Shown: one piece after another, positions 28,732-41,600 of the stretch
How positions within the stretch are numbered: the first letter of the stretch is position 1
Layout of the letters: every line of letters starts with the position of its first letter
NCBI GenBank assembly: GCA_963921425.1
Contig: OY992834.1
Span: 5,766,001 to 5,830,000, forward strand
Origin: Dryas octopetala
Lineage: Eukaryota; Streptophyta; Magnoliopsida; Rosales; Rosaceae
Length of the DNA: 64,000 nt
Direction of reading: 5' to 3'
Notes under the pieces: model-generated
Databases searched by the model: none
What the model was told of the DNA's origin: nothing
What the model saw: only the letters and a program-made list of their open reading frames with translations
Translations under genes and position numbers: made by a program

Positions 28732-28779
28732 AATTTGAATACTAATATTTGGTAATTAAAGACCTCCCCAACATATTTA

Positions 28780-29253
28780 GGGCCTGTTTAGTAGCATTTG
28801 GAAAAAACAATTAGTTTTTAGATTAGTTTCTCATAAAGCGCTTTCATGTGTATCAGTAAATTCTCGTATTACACGCGTACTTACATATTTTTTAAAAAAA
28901 ATTTTATTTTTTGTATGTTTTAAAGATACGAAAACAATCGTATATTTTTCAATCTAAACATGTAAATATGTAATACATGTATTTTTCAATTATATGTGTA
29001 TCAATGCCGTATTAAATACATATAATTTCTATATTATTACGTATCATTTTGTATTCTTCACATATTATTTACATTTTTTTGAAAAAATAAAAAATATTTA
29101 AAAATAAAAAATATTTATATCCGAATTTTTCACTGTAATTTTAGAGCAAATATTCTGAATAATATACATATTTTTTCTGTACCATATATTACGAACTATG
29201 ATGTGCATTTACAATATATACGCACTTGTATTTTTAGCCTTCAGAACGGGCTC
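28780..29253. mobile_element. Probable hAT-type MITE
   Basis: Starts GGGCCTGTTTAG and ends CAGAACGGGCTC, imperfect inverted ends of the form common to plant hAT MITEs. The interior is AT-rich and non-coding. An ATTTA occurs beside both ends, but an exact 8-bp target duplication is not clear. Confidence 0.5.
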
Positions 29254-29534
29254 TGATTTAGCCTATATATAGCCCACTTAAATCCATATAATATATCCTC
29301 ACTTCAACCCAATTTTCCTCACTCCTAAGATCTAACAGAGAAAAACTTATATGCACTAGTGGTATATAACTTGTGTCTAATTTTTATTGGTCATGATGAT
29401 GTGCTAGTCACGATGTGCTGTGTGAGATACAAATTTTACGTATACCACATGTGCATGTAAATTTTTCTGGACCCAATTAACCTAGACTACCTAGTCTAAC
29501 ACTCTAATACCTACAAGACTGGCTCCTTCCACAG

Positions 29535-29716
29535 TAATGCTAGACATCCTACATTTATATACCATAATTTTATACCACCTTATGTGACAATTTACATGGC
29601 ATTCATACATTAGATACTAAAAAAGAAAAACAAAAATTTAAAAAGAAAAACAAAAATCTTATCTAGTAAAATAATGACACATAAGATGGTATAAAAATGT
29701 GGTAAATATAGCATTA
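29535..29716. mobile_element. MITE-like inverted-repeat element, 182 bp
   Basis: The ends TAATGCTA and TAGCATTA are inverted. The similarity continues inward: the left arm has CATAATTTTATACCACCTTATGTG and the right arm, reversed, ACATTTTTATACCATCTTATGTG. The middle is A-rich. No target-site duplication was resolved. Confidence 0.65.
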
Positions 29717-32223
29717 TTTTTATAGAAAACATGATCGATGATTCACTGAGGATTGAGAGTTGGACTTGAGGATTGACTTTATAATAATACAGACCATATA
29801 GGTCCATACAACTCTTTAATTAATATATTAATTAATTAATTTACATGGAGGAAAGTCGATCTTTTATATATTAATATTTTATATCGTGCAGATATATATA
29901 CTCTAATCGTAGACCATTCAAAATGCATACAATAAAGACTATAATATATTTGCATGGGGAAGACTCATTCATGCTATAGTAATAAATTAATTATTATATA
30001 TGAATTAATATTTCAACTTACTTCAATGTTGGTCATCATTAATATATACTTGAATACAAGACCTAAATGACAATCTCCTTTGACCTCTCAAAATTTCAGG
30101 AGGGGTTTATTGTTTTTATTTTTCTTGTTATATATAATTATATATATCAGGAGGTAAAAAAAAACATTTGAGTCGAACAAGCACTGAGTTATGCTTGACT
30201 CATATAAGCTAGCTAGGTGTCTAGTCTTTATATTGAAAAACTTCTTGTATATATATCACAGATATCATAGGAATTTAATAAATCATGATGAGAGAGACAA
30301 AAACATATATAATAATATTCTCTTATTAGACATTTATTGTAATTGTTAGACTGTCAATCTTCAAACAAGAATTTATCTAATCAACTACTTTAGATTATGG
30401 GAGCCTGCAGTTTGATAAGAGTTGCAAATTATTTCTAAAGATGAAAAATAATTAAAATGGGAGAGGTTCCACATTTTGACAGAAAAATTAATGCAAATCT
30501 CCAGTTCAGTACCCTTGCTTCCAAAATGAGGTGCCCAGGCCATCGATTCAATCTTAATTATTTTTGGAATTTATATACTTCTAAGTACTGCATTAGTTCT
30601 GGATTTATACTATTTTGTTTGTACTCACTTATAACACTTCATTTTCATAATAAAGAAAAAAAAAAAAAAAAGAAGCAAGGAAGCTGCATATAGTATATAT
30701 GTACCAGCTAATTTAAAAAGCAATTAATTCAATGGACTAAAGTAGCAATCTGACCCTCCTTGCTTACCATCTGAGGACACCAAGAAAAGGTATAAGCGTA
30801 TACAACAAATTAAAGACAAGCTAGGGTATACAATATTGCCAAAGTTTGTATTGATTACCTAATTCCCTATCATCAAACTAGACTATGAAAACAAACACGC
30901 ACGTTTCCAACACACGTACAACAAATTTTCTTTTATTAATTTACCTCAACAACTCAATTTGTTCATTTATATTTTTTTTAACATGAAAGTGAAGTGTTGA
31001 TGAAATGTCTAAAGAGGCCCAAACATACAACTAGCTTGTTAATTATATTCTTCTGTTTAATAAATAAAGTTTATAGATCCAACACGTAATCTAAACTTAT
31101 AGTAATGAGTCACTGTGGAGCCAGGATTAAGATGACAGTAACTTTTATCAAAATCATTGCAAGCACTATTTACATTCCTCACGAGTAAAAGTTAATCAAA
31201 ATTTAACAGTTCATAGCCACACATTAAGAAAACCACGTACATTTAGAAACCAAAAGTACCGTGTTTGATAATTAATTTGCTGAGTTAGGATTTGGGAACA
31301 GTACGTGGTAGCAAAGAAACTGAGTCAACATCTGAGTCATTTATCTAAATTAATTTCCATCATCTTGTTTTGAACATACGATTGAGCTTTGACTATGCAT
31401 ATTATTATTAATCAGAAACAAGTCAAATTAAATGAAAGCGAAAGCAAACAGATACGTTGCTGGTAAAAGAGAGCCACCCCATACCATTATAATTATAAGA
31501 TTCTGAGTCACCTGGACGTTTTATATTTCTTTAATCATCATGCACTGCTATATTTATACATATAACCTTGTGTGTGTTCATAACATTGTCCATTAAGGGA
31601 AAGAACCCATTTTACACTCAACCAAACCCTCAAAGTGATCACACTCTCACTGCAGAATACAGATCATATACCTCCATCTGGGAAAATTCATATACATCAT
31701 CAGGGCTCTTCTTATAAATTGGTTTTTCTTTGGCAATCACCAGGAGTACTTGTTAATTAGCCTGTACGGTGTTCTGGGGTGAGGAATCAATCAGTTTTAA
31801 ATGGCATTTTCAGATTAATATCTTGGGTTTTTACTTCTCTGGTTTTCTGAATTCATTTGTATATTGAAAACTGAAATTTCCCAAGTTCTTTTTGAATGTT
31901 TAGGCTTAATTTATTTCTTGTAAATCAGTGCGTTCTTGGATAAGTACCTTTTTTTGGTACTGGGTTTAATTTGAAGCCACATGCATTTTCTGTGCAAGTG
32001 TGACACTGTGACTGTGAGTGTGTGTATGTGCATGCATGTGCCTTCCTTGACATTAGTTCATGCATTTGAATATCAAAACCCAAAATTTTATTGTGCTCCC
32101 AAATCACATTTTGACAACTTTCTGTTTTCTATGTTTCCATTTTCTGGGCTCAGAAGTCAGAAGGTCAAAGGACTTTGAGAACAGAGGTTTCTGATCTCTG
32201 GAGAATTTGACTAGTTGGGGTCA

Positions 32224-32373
32224 ATGAGAAACACTCTTCTTCAATCTGTACCTTCCCATCTTTACAACTTTGGTAATCATTATTACAAAGCTTAATTCAT
32301 AGATTGATTTTTTTATTACACCACAACATTCAGCATTCCCTGCAGAAACTACATATGATGAAAGATTGAAAGG

Positions 32374-32442
<69 letters not shown>

Positions 32443-35091
32443 GTAATTATTCAGTGATTGTTTGTATCAATTTCTTGACTTTTCAGGAAACAATGATGTT
32501 CAGATTCCAAATTGGGATGCTCAGATGAATACGAACAGAAAATTGTATGTACTCTTCCTTTTCAAAAATTGCATCCCAATAATTTTTTTATAGACATAAA
32601 ATCACCTCAGAATTGAGAATCATCCATCCAAAACTCAAAAGTCAAAACTATGTGTCTATGTCAGACAAAAAAAAAAATCGAAACTATTTTAAAATTAAAC
32701 ATAATAAATAGAGGCTAACGTAATTTTTTTTTTTTTTTTTTTTTTGTAGTTAGGCTAACGTAATTTTGAAAACAGAAAGAAAGTTCTTATAGTTAAATTT
32801 CATTAAACCTCTCTTGGGGAGGTGTAAGTTCCTCATTTATTTTCTCTTCATTACTTCACAAAACAAAAATAGCCTTCACCATAGTCATTGGTCTTCTGGA
32901 AATTAAAAAGCATTTTAATATATAGTTGGGATTATTTATTATATTATTATCATTGTTTTACAATTATAGTTTATCCAAATGTTGCCTCTCCAAAATAAGT
33001 TAGGCCCACGTCAAATACAATAATGTTACCTCATGTCCTGTTGTCCTTCAAAAAAATGTTCATGGGTCATGAGTCATGATACTGTTGCAGTGGCTATTGC
33101 ATGGGATCCAAAGCATTCGAAAGTGACAACCATAACAGAGCTGGAGACTTTTCTCTTCCTCTTCACTCATCCCTCGATGACTATCAACCAGGTTTGGTGC
33201 ATTTCCCTATCCATCTGCTTATATTTTTAGCAACAACTTTTCTAATTTCGCCTACTTTTTACTATATATTTCTTCTTGTATTCTGTCACCTACCCTCAGC
33301 AACATTTGTAATTTAGTGAACTCTAATAATTGACAAGAATTGGGTTACCTTCTTTGATAGCAGGTTATCATCCATCAAGTGCATTCAGATATGATGACAT
33401 TTCCCAGCAGCCATTGTTGCTCCACGAGAGGATTTCAGTTCCCCAACTTGAATTAGTATGTTCATCTTCTTTAGTTGGTAGCTAGATCTAAACAACTAGC
33501 AATTGAGTCTCCAATTTCAATAATAGCTAGCGTGTGGATGATTGTCAGTCGTTGATGTGTGTGAGTTCCAAAGAGGTCTCATATACGTCAACAACTGATA
33601 GCCGCCCATGTGCATAGGAGCAAATTTCTTGATCAAAGCTCTTAAGCTAATACAAGTAGTTTGAAGTTAAAATATGAAGGGTAACAGGGTACAGTTCTTT
33701 GACCAGACACTTAGACTTGCCGTAACTATCAATTTGGATCATACATTGAAATTGACAATATTATCCCTGTTTTTAAATTTAAAAATTACATAGGAGTATA
33801 GGACTAATGGGGTGAGGGGGCAATTCCATTATAAGTGCATTTGATCTTGGTAGACCTTGGAACAAGATTTAATGGCAAAGGACTACAGTGATTGCAAGTT
33901 AATGTTTACTTCAATCTGTAATGAGGATCCAAACTTGTCTTATATACCTCATAATAAAGACCACCTAAAATCTTTAGTGTTCTGTATTTGATACAGGAAC
34001 CAATCAGCCAATGAATGCTTCAAATTCTAACTTTGTTCTGTTTCATTTTTTTTTTTCTGAAGGATTTTCAGGCCATACAAAATTTAAGGAAACGTCCAAT
34101 TGAGTTTAATGACCCCTTGCCCAAAAATGGCCCTGGTGGTCTGGTTGGTGATCACATAACAGCTTTAAATGAATGCAACAAAAACAAGAGAAGCAAGGTG
34201 ACAAATTCTCAACAACAATGGCAGAATCAGTTCCAAGAAGCATCATTGGGAACACAAAACAACAGGGTATGCTAGTAATACATCAAATTCTTATGCGTAA
34301 TTTGAAGAAAGAGTTACTACATTTAAGTTTTGGCCCTGTTGTTAAGCTTTTGGTGTTTTTGCCAGAAGTTGCAACCCGTGAGGAGAAGCCAAAAGCTGAG
34401 TGACAAGATCACAGCTCTCCAAAAACTGGTTTCCCCCTATGGCAAGGTCAGCAGCCACGAAACATTAAAAAAGTTTACATCTAGATTCCCTTTATTAAAA
34501 ATCAAAGTTTGTATGTTCTGAAAATTTACATTATGCTTTTGAACTTGCTGCAGACTGACATTGCCTCAGTTCTTCAAGAAGCTTCCATTTATATCATGCT
34601 TCTTCAAGAGCAAACTCAGGTATATACAAATCATTAAGTAGCCTCTTGATAATGGGTTTGGCAAAAATAGCCAAAATTTAGCCTCTTGGTCATGGGTTTT
34701 TGGTAGTCACTAGTTAAGTGGTCATAAACTTATAATTTCCTTGTTTTTATATGATGCAATTAGATTTTAGTGTTAATTTGCTTCTTGGGTTATTTTTTTT
34801 TTTTAGCAGAATCTGTTTCGGATGCTTGGTAGTTCATATATGAATGCTGCAAGTGTTCACACACAGGTAAGCATGCACTTAACTTTGTGGCCATGCATGG
34901 ATGATATTGAGTACTTTTGTCCTTACAAATTTGAGAATTGTTAACAGGAATCTGGGAGAAGGCAAGAACTAGACCTCAGAAGCAAAGGCCTTTGCTTGGT
35001 TCCAATCTCGATTACTCAGAGAGTGACTATGGAAGAGGGTGTTGATCATCTTGCTACATCAAGAAAAATTGTCATAGCTAATAACTTCTAG
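32224..35091 (+). CDS. Atypical bHLH transcription factor (bHLH114/bHLH110/bHLH112-like)
   Basis: Nine exons: 32224-32272, 32487-32544, 33091-33191, 33364-33455, 34063-34266, 34366-34446, 34554-34619, 34810-34866 and 34948-35091. All are GT-AG and frame-consistent, encoding 283 residues. The helix-loop-helix lies in exons 6-7: RRSQKLSDKITALQKLVSPY, GKTDIASVLQEASIYIMLLQ. Exon 9 has the subfamily tail KGLCLVPISITQRVTMEEGV. The basic region lacks the His and Glu that read the E-box, so DNA binding is probably non-canonical or through a partner; the subfamily includes stress and root regulators. The HLH exons are very secure. Exons 1-4 rest on splice phase only and a longer 5' end is possible. 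Intron 1 has a long CT/AT microsatellite. Confidence 0.88.
32376..32442. repeat. Compound (TC)n(TA)n microsatellite in bHLH intron 1
   Basis: About 24 CT units run directly into about nine AT units, ending 45 bases before exon 2. Confidence 0.9.
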
Positions 35092-35955
35092 TGCTGTAAA
35101 CACCTATATACTTAATGCTTTACCCAAAAACTGTTGTCTCCATTTTCTATTCTGTAGTATTTCAATCCATTCCATTTTGAAGCATGCACTATGGATTTGA
35201 AAGAGGGAGTTGAGATAATATTAATCCTAAACCACTTTGGTGGGCAATTCTTATTGCATAGTTCCTACTGTTGTATTCTATTCCATAGAGTAGTACTCTT
35301 CAATAGCTACTTCAACTTATTGTCTTTGCACAAAACTTAAAAGATGAATAGATGCACAAGTTCTTTAAATTGAAAAGACCAAAAGAAAAAATAAAATTAA
35401 TCTTCAATAATCATAGTTTTAACATATAATTGTTGGTTCCGGATAAAATAAAAAACATATAAATTGTTCGTTTATCAACCGACCACATCCATAAACAATT
35501 AAACATACATATAAAGATTCACTCATCAATTTTAAACATTTTATGTTTTTAAAGTCATAATAAAAATTAATTAATCCATGTACATGGAGTCCATGATTAG
35601 GAACTATCTTGGGCTGAGTCCATTAATCCAGGCGAAATCGTATCGGGCCCAAGTAATTAATATAGTCCCTTTACGTAAAGCACATCAGCACATGGCATCC
35701 TCATTTTTCCTCACCGCCCCTCAGGTGGCACGCTATCCGATACCACAATACACGTGTCGCCACCTGGTTGGTTCAGCGACCGTTCTTCCCTGCCGTGACG
35801 GTGAAATTATCAGAAGCTACCAAACGCGAAGGGCTTCCACATTTTCAAGTCGCAGCCTCTCCCACCGTTAGGCCTAATCTATCTCTCTCTCTCGGAGCCC
35901 TAGATTTTCTCGACCTCGTTTGGCTCTCTCTTCTCCGTAATTTTCTCGGGAAAAA
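35092..35955 (+). promoter_or_regulatory. bHLH 3' flank and ADF promoter/5' UTR
   Basis: 35092-35550 is bHLH 3' UTR and AT-rich spacer. 35580-35955 is more GC-rich and ends in a CT-rich leader (TCTCTCTCTCTCGGAGCCCTAG) just before the ADF start, typical of plant 5' UTRs. A GGGCCC-type motif lies near 35645. No TATA box could be fixed with confidence. Confidence 0.45.
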
Positions 35956-37563
35956 ATGGTGAGCGCTTCTTCCTCTACTTCACTCTTCTCTGTCTAGGGT
36001 TGCACTTGCTCGTGCTATTGCTGTATATAATATATAAGTATATATATATAATGTATATCTGCTTCATGATTTTCTTTCCTTTAATCTGTGAGAAATCTCG
36101 GCGTTCGATCTTTGAAATGTTTTTGCTTGATTTGGAGAAATTCGTGAATTTCGCCGGAGTGTTGATGATCGAACGGAGTCCATTTCGATTCATATACTGG
36201 TCTCTGGATATTCAATTTGGTGTCTCTGATTACTTGATCGTGATTGACTCGATGAGTTGCTACAGTCGCATATGATTCGGAGCCTCTGTTATGTTTTCTG
36301 CTCTTCATTGCAGTGTGTATTTTGAGTTTTATGTTTTGCAATCACATAATTATCTGTGTATGTATATGTGTATTTTGTGTTTTCATCGTTTTGCAAATTG
36401 CAATCACAAGTTTGTGTATTTTGTAGCTTGTGATATGATGATGCTTTGAGCCTGAATTTTACGTTCTGCTTTGATTGTGGAGTTTGTTGTTATGCCTTGA
36501 ATTTATCCTTTGTTACTAATTCAAATAGTGATTTTTAAGTAGTATTAACCAATCTAGCTATTTTTAGCATTTCGTCCCTTTTTTTTTTTTTTTTTTATAA
36601 AAATTTTCGGTGGGGTAGGGGGGTTGGTTGCTAAATGGGATTTTATGTGGCAGGTGGAATTATGTTTGCTTTGTGTTTATTTTGAATTTTTTTTTTCTCT
36701 TCTTTGCTTGGTGGTAGTGGTGCTTAAAATTTTTGAAGGCCAAGTAATTCCGGGATTTAGCAATCATTTATTTGGTTTTAGTTTCAACTTATTAGAGGCT
36801 TGATGAAATTCTAAGCATAAACATGCACAGGTAGACTAGCAATGTATGATCAGTTCAAAAACGAAAAAAAGACTAGCTATGCATCATGTTTTTTTAATTT
36901 CTCCATAATTTGGGGGATGTATATGGAACAGTTATGCTTGGAGAAAATTTGGGTATAATTGTAGAAATTTCTGGTAATATGCTTGTTGATAGATATTTGA
37001 TGCATTTTGGTATCTTTTACTTTTCTCTAGGCAAACGCAGCATCCGGGATGGCTGTGCACGATGACTGTAAGCTAAAGTTTTTAGAATTGAAGGCAAAAA
37101 GAACTTACCGCTTCATAGTTTACAAAATCGAAGAGAAGCTGAAGCAGGTTGTAGTGGAAAAGCTTGGTGAACCAACTGATAGCTATGAGGATTTCTCTGC
37201 AAGCCTCCCTGCTGATGAGTGCCGATACGCGGTCTATGACTTTGACTATGTGACAGAGGAGAACTGCCAGAAGAGCCGAATTATTTTCATTGCTTGGTAA
37301 TAATTTGGCTTTAGAGTTTTATGATTTATAGCTCTCATTTGTTACTATGATTGTAATTATCATTTTATTGTTGTTTGATTGTTATGCGCTCGTTTGTGCT
37401 TTTTATATGAAGGTCGCCTGACACATCAAAGGTGAGAAGCAAGATGATATATGCCAGTTCGAAGGACAGGTTCAAGAGAGAGTTGGATGGCATTCAGGTA
37501 GAGTTGCAAGCTACTGATCCTACCGAGATGGGCCTTGATGTTATTAAAAGCCGCGCTACTTGA
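35956..37563 (+). CDS. ADF: Actin-depolymerizing factor (ADF/cofilin)
   Basis: Binds G- and F-actin, severs and depolymerizes filaments in the cytoplasm. Three exons: 35956-35958 (the ATG alone), 37031-37296 and 37413-37563. A one-codon first exon with a long first intron is the conserved plant ADF structure. The protein has 139 residues, the standard size. It starts [20 protein letters not shown], with Ser6 as the regulatory phosphosite of the family. The ADF-H domain fills the rest, with [29 protein letters not shown] and the long actin-binding helix [20 protein letters not shown]. The 1,072-bp first intron may hold enhancer activity, as known for other plant ADF and actin genes. No defects. 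Confidence 0.97.
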
Positions 37564-38619
37564 ACTGTTCGAAAAGCATCAGATATGCAATTGGAGGGTC
37601 ATCCATACTATCTGATTTTTATGCGAATGTTTATAGCTTATGGACAAGAATTTGTTTTACTATTATTGTATTGGGTTGATGACATGATCTGTAATTTATG
37701 GATTATCGGTGCCTCATTTGGTGTGATATACAAAACTAATATGGCGGTTTATTGGGGTCGATATCACTTCTTGGCCAGTTTGCCTATAGTATTTTATTCT
37801 TTGTTGCCGATGGATCTATCTGTCTCTATTTGCTTATGGATGGGTCTATTTGGTATTACTGCATCACTCACTGCAAGCTAGTGCATTTTCTAACCTTTTA
37901 AAATAAAAAAAATTCTAAATTCAGAGTTTTATACACACTCACTTTGGTCTTTATGTTTCATGCAAAATTCGTCACCCTCCTCCGTAACCTCGTAATATGG
38001 TATTTGTGGGTGTGGCCATTTTTACTCCGAAGATAAGACCATAACCTTCTACTCCCCTAAAAAACATCTGAGCAGGCAAATGCTGAAGAAAGCCAAGAGT
38101 GTGCTCGCGGATTTTACTCTTATGCAGTGAGATACTGAGATTCATGCTAATTCTAATTCAAACGAGGCTCATCAAGCGTCATCAGGAATTTTGGACAAAC
38201 TCTGCCAAGTTTAAACTGCATGGGAAACTCTCTCTTTTCCGTTAGATAACTTAGATCATATGGGCTTAGCAAAAAGTTGGAGTAACATTATTCAATCAAG
38301 TAAACAGAGATGCTTTTTATGCTAACGAACCATGCAATGATTTATTTCATTTCGTGTTTGACTGATCCTTGGTTACTCTTACTCATGGGATTTTGAACTC
38401 TTGAATATTGTACAAGCTGAAAAGTATGCTACTACTTGACCATCATACATTCCACTAAGTTCAAATTTCAGAGAGAGAGAGAGATTGTAAATTATGTTTA
38501 GAATTACTATCTGTAAAAGAAATTACCTGAATTACCCACCCCCCCGGCGGCAAAAAAAGAAAATTTCCAATGTCAACTAACAAAGACTTAAGGGTTCATC
38601 AGCCTATAACGGTATAACC
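37564..38619. other. Convergent intergenic region between ADF and ALP1-like genes
   Basis: Holds the 3' UTRs of two genes pointing at each other. The open frame at 37585-37881 is ADF 3' UTR. A short (GA)n at about 38470 and a C7 run at about 38540 are the only repeats seen. Confidence 0.5.
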
Positions 38620-41600
38620 TCATGGCGGCAATTTTCCAGACAAGTATAAAGAAAGCTTCTGTCTCATATGAGAGGCAGTCTTGTCAGCAGATTCGCAAGT
38701 TTGTTGCCGATAACCTGAATCATGATGATGCGACAAGGGCATCTCATCTTGAACCTCATCCTCCATATCAATAACTATATTCTGCAGTATACAGCAAACA
38801 AGAATAATCCTCGGCAGCTTATTCTTGTCAGGCTTCCACATTACTCCTTGAATTATCCTCCACATCTCTTTCAACCTTACCAATGCCCTCCGTGCCACCA
38901 TTTGGGTTGCAGAAAGCCGTTTATTAAACTCAGACTGATAGTCCGCAAGACCTCTTCCCTGGTAAGGAGTAAGAAGCCACTGCAAAAGAGGAAATCCAGA
39001 ATCTCCCACAATGTATTCTCTTACTTCTGTTCCTTCTGAAAGTACCATCTTCTTCCCGTTTAAACAATTTCCCTCTTCAGACAGTTGGAAAAAACCTGAA
39101 CTTCGAAGGACAAGTTCATCACTCAAACTTCCTGGCCATCCAGTAATTATGTTACGGAATCTCATATCTGGGTCAACAATTGCCTGCAAGATCATGCTGC
39201 AGTTTCCCTCTTGATCGAGCCAGACATCATCTGATGAGTCTGCGGTAGGCAGAGTCATCATGATGTGTGTGATGTCAATTGCACCACAACAATTTGGAAG
39301 GCCACGAATTTTCTCAAACTTGGACTTTAGCTCTTCCATCTCACCATGCATTGTAGGCCAAGAAAGATGGTGGAGTCCTCTTTCTTCCATTGCTTCCACA
39401 AACCGCCAGGTTACTTGAGAAACAGTTGACTGGTTCATCCCAAAGGAGTCACCGATGTTTGATAATGATTCACCAGAGCTAAGCCTCCTAAGGGCGACAG
39501 CAACTTGGTCATTTAGAGACAAATGCTTGCCATTTAGAAAACTGAAGTTTGAGGTCCTAGCCATCAGATCATCCTTTACAAGTGAACAGATGTAGCTGAA
39601 TGTCTTTCTCGAAATTTTGAAGACAGATTCAAATGTCATTGTATTCTTTGATTTTGATTGAGATAAAGGCCCTACAAAGTAGGAAATACGAATATAATCA
39701 TTGACCAAAGTGAAGTCTGGAATCTTTTACCCCAATATCCATAGAAAAAGCAAAAAAAGTAGGGAGACCTTTGCAACAGAGGATAGCTTTCATTTAATCA
39801 CAGTAGTTCGAGTTTTAACATAGAAGACAACCTTATATTCAGAGGAAAGAATGGCATATGAAGTCTAAATTGTACTCAGACACGAGAAAAACCAAAAATA
39901 AAAGGTAGTAGAACTCCTTACCACAGAAGAGAACTCTGTTGCATTAACAAAATATGGGTAACGGTAACTGTATTTCATTCCAAGTGCAAATTTAAGTTCT
40001 TCTCCAACAATATAACATAAAGTCATTTCAGATTTCTAGATTTATGAGTAGTTATTTTCCACAACTACCAAAAACAGTCACTTTCTTGACTAATAATCAC
40101 TTTGTTAAGTGCATGCAGGAATCTTTCAGGTTTACAGGTATATGGTATAACCAAATCTGCCAAAACCCTATGTCTTTTAAGTTTTACAAATTACAGGTGG
40201 ACCTGAAAACCTTGAACCCATAAATAGTTAATAAAGAGCAGCAGATAAGAAATAAATACTCTACAGAAAAAGCTATCTAATTTGAAACTTGAGAAGACTA
40301 AAAAATAAGAAGTCTACATTTTTTTCTATTTGGTACCAAGTCTGCATATCTTCATTTCATAATAAAAGTACACAAGTGCAGCAAGTTCACTTTTTTCCTA
40401 AAAAAAAAAAAAGATGTTTTCATCATTCCTTTGTATAATTTCTAAGCAAAGAAATTAAAGTTTGTACCAAGACAAAACTCGAGAAAGAATGTCCTCTTTG
40501 TTTCATTTTATTTCTTTATAAGATTTACTACTATATGCCAAACCACATTCTAAGTATAACAACCTTACTTGTAGAAATAAATTTTTTCCTGATAATCTAG
40601 AAATCAAATTATTAGGGGTCACAGTGAGCCCATTTTGAGTTTCCACCACAAAACTCCCACATCCTCTTCAAGAAACTGGAGACATTGGAAAGAAAAAAGT
40701 ACTCTTCTGGCCTATTGATTGATAAAAATTTAAAACAATATGAATAACTATTTGGTTGAATAGAAGAATTATGTGGCCTAGAAGTGTTAGAAATCATTTG
40801 GAAGATACAGGAGATAGTAAGTAGCAGCCTAGCAGGGCCCTGCAGACCCTTAGTAAAACAGCAAGTACGTGATGCCAGAAAGAAGCATTTCAAGAATGAG
40901 AAAGATTGTAAAGACATGGGAGAGGAGGAATTCTCTTAGATGTCAAAAGTATAAAAATATGTCCAAAGTAAAGTTTAAACACAAAATAGAACCTAGGAAA
41001 GAAATCTTTTTAGATGATCTAGATGACCAAAGAGAAAAAAGGACTGTTAGCCATTCATTATAAACTAAAGAATTATATATCCAAAGCAATCAAAAGCTAT
41101 GAGGATATGTTGGTTAACAGAATTGAAACTAATAGATTAGACTCAAAATATAAGCAGATAAAGGGCACAATATCATCTGAGTTTCTCTTCAACTAATCAG
41201 ATAAAAATACAAGACACCCTTTAACTAACATATGAAATTTCTACACCTGATCATGTTATCTAAGAATACATAACCAAAGCAAAATATAGGGTGCCTGATT
41301 GTTCTCTGTCTGCTATTGTTCGCTTCTATGTCATTATGCCTACAAGTGTTTTCCAAATCCATCTATTCAGTTCCTTCCAATTTTTGCAGTACTGATCAGA
41401 AGAGAACATATCTACTAGTTATATATCAATATGTAACCCAAAATATCCCAATATTACAAGAAAAAGTATGTACTAGGCCATCCTCAATCTAATCAATATC
41501 GTAATCATTACCACATTGTACAAAATTTTAGAGTTAACACAACAGAACACAAACAAACAAATACCCAGAACACCAGGTATCTACTATGAGGATAGACAGA

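Larger units (their letters stand above)
28732..32223. other. AT-rich intergenic region and bHLH 5' flank
   Basis: No gene found over about 3.4 kb. It holds two probable MITEs (listed separately) and low-complexity AT-rich DNA. 31560-32223 looks like the promoter and 5' leader of the downstream bHLH gene. Confidence 0.5.

Noticed and set aside
37585..37881. 98-codon hydrophobic frame after the ADF stop
   Set aside because: Lies in the 3' UTR of ADF; no homology, random composition.
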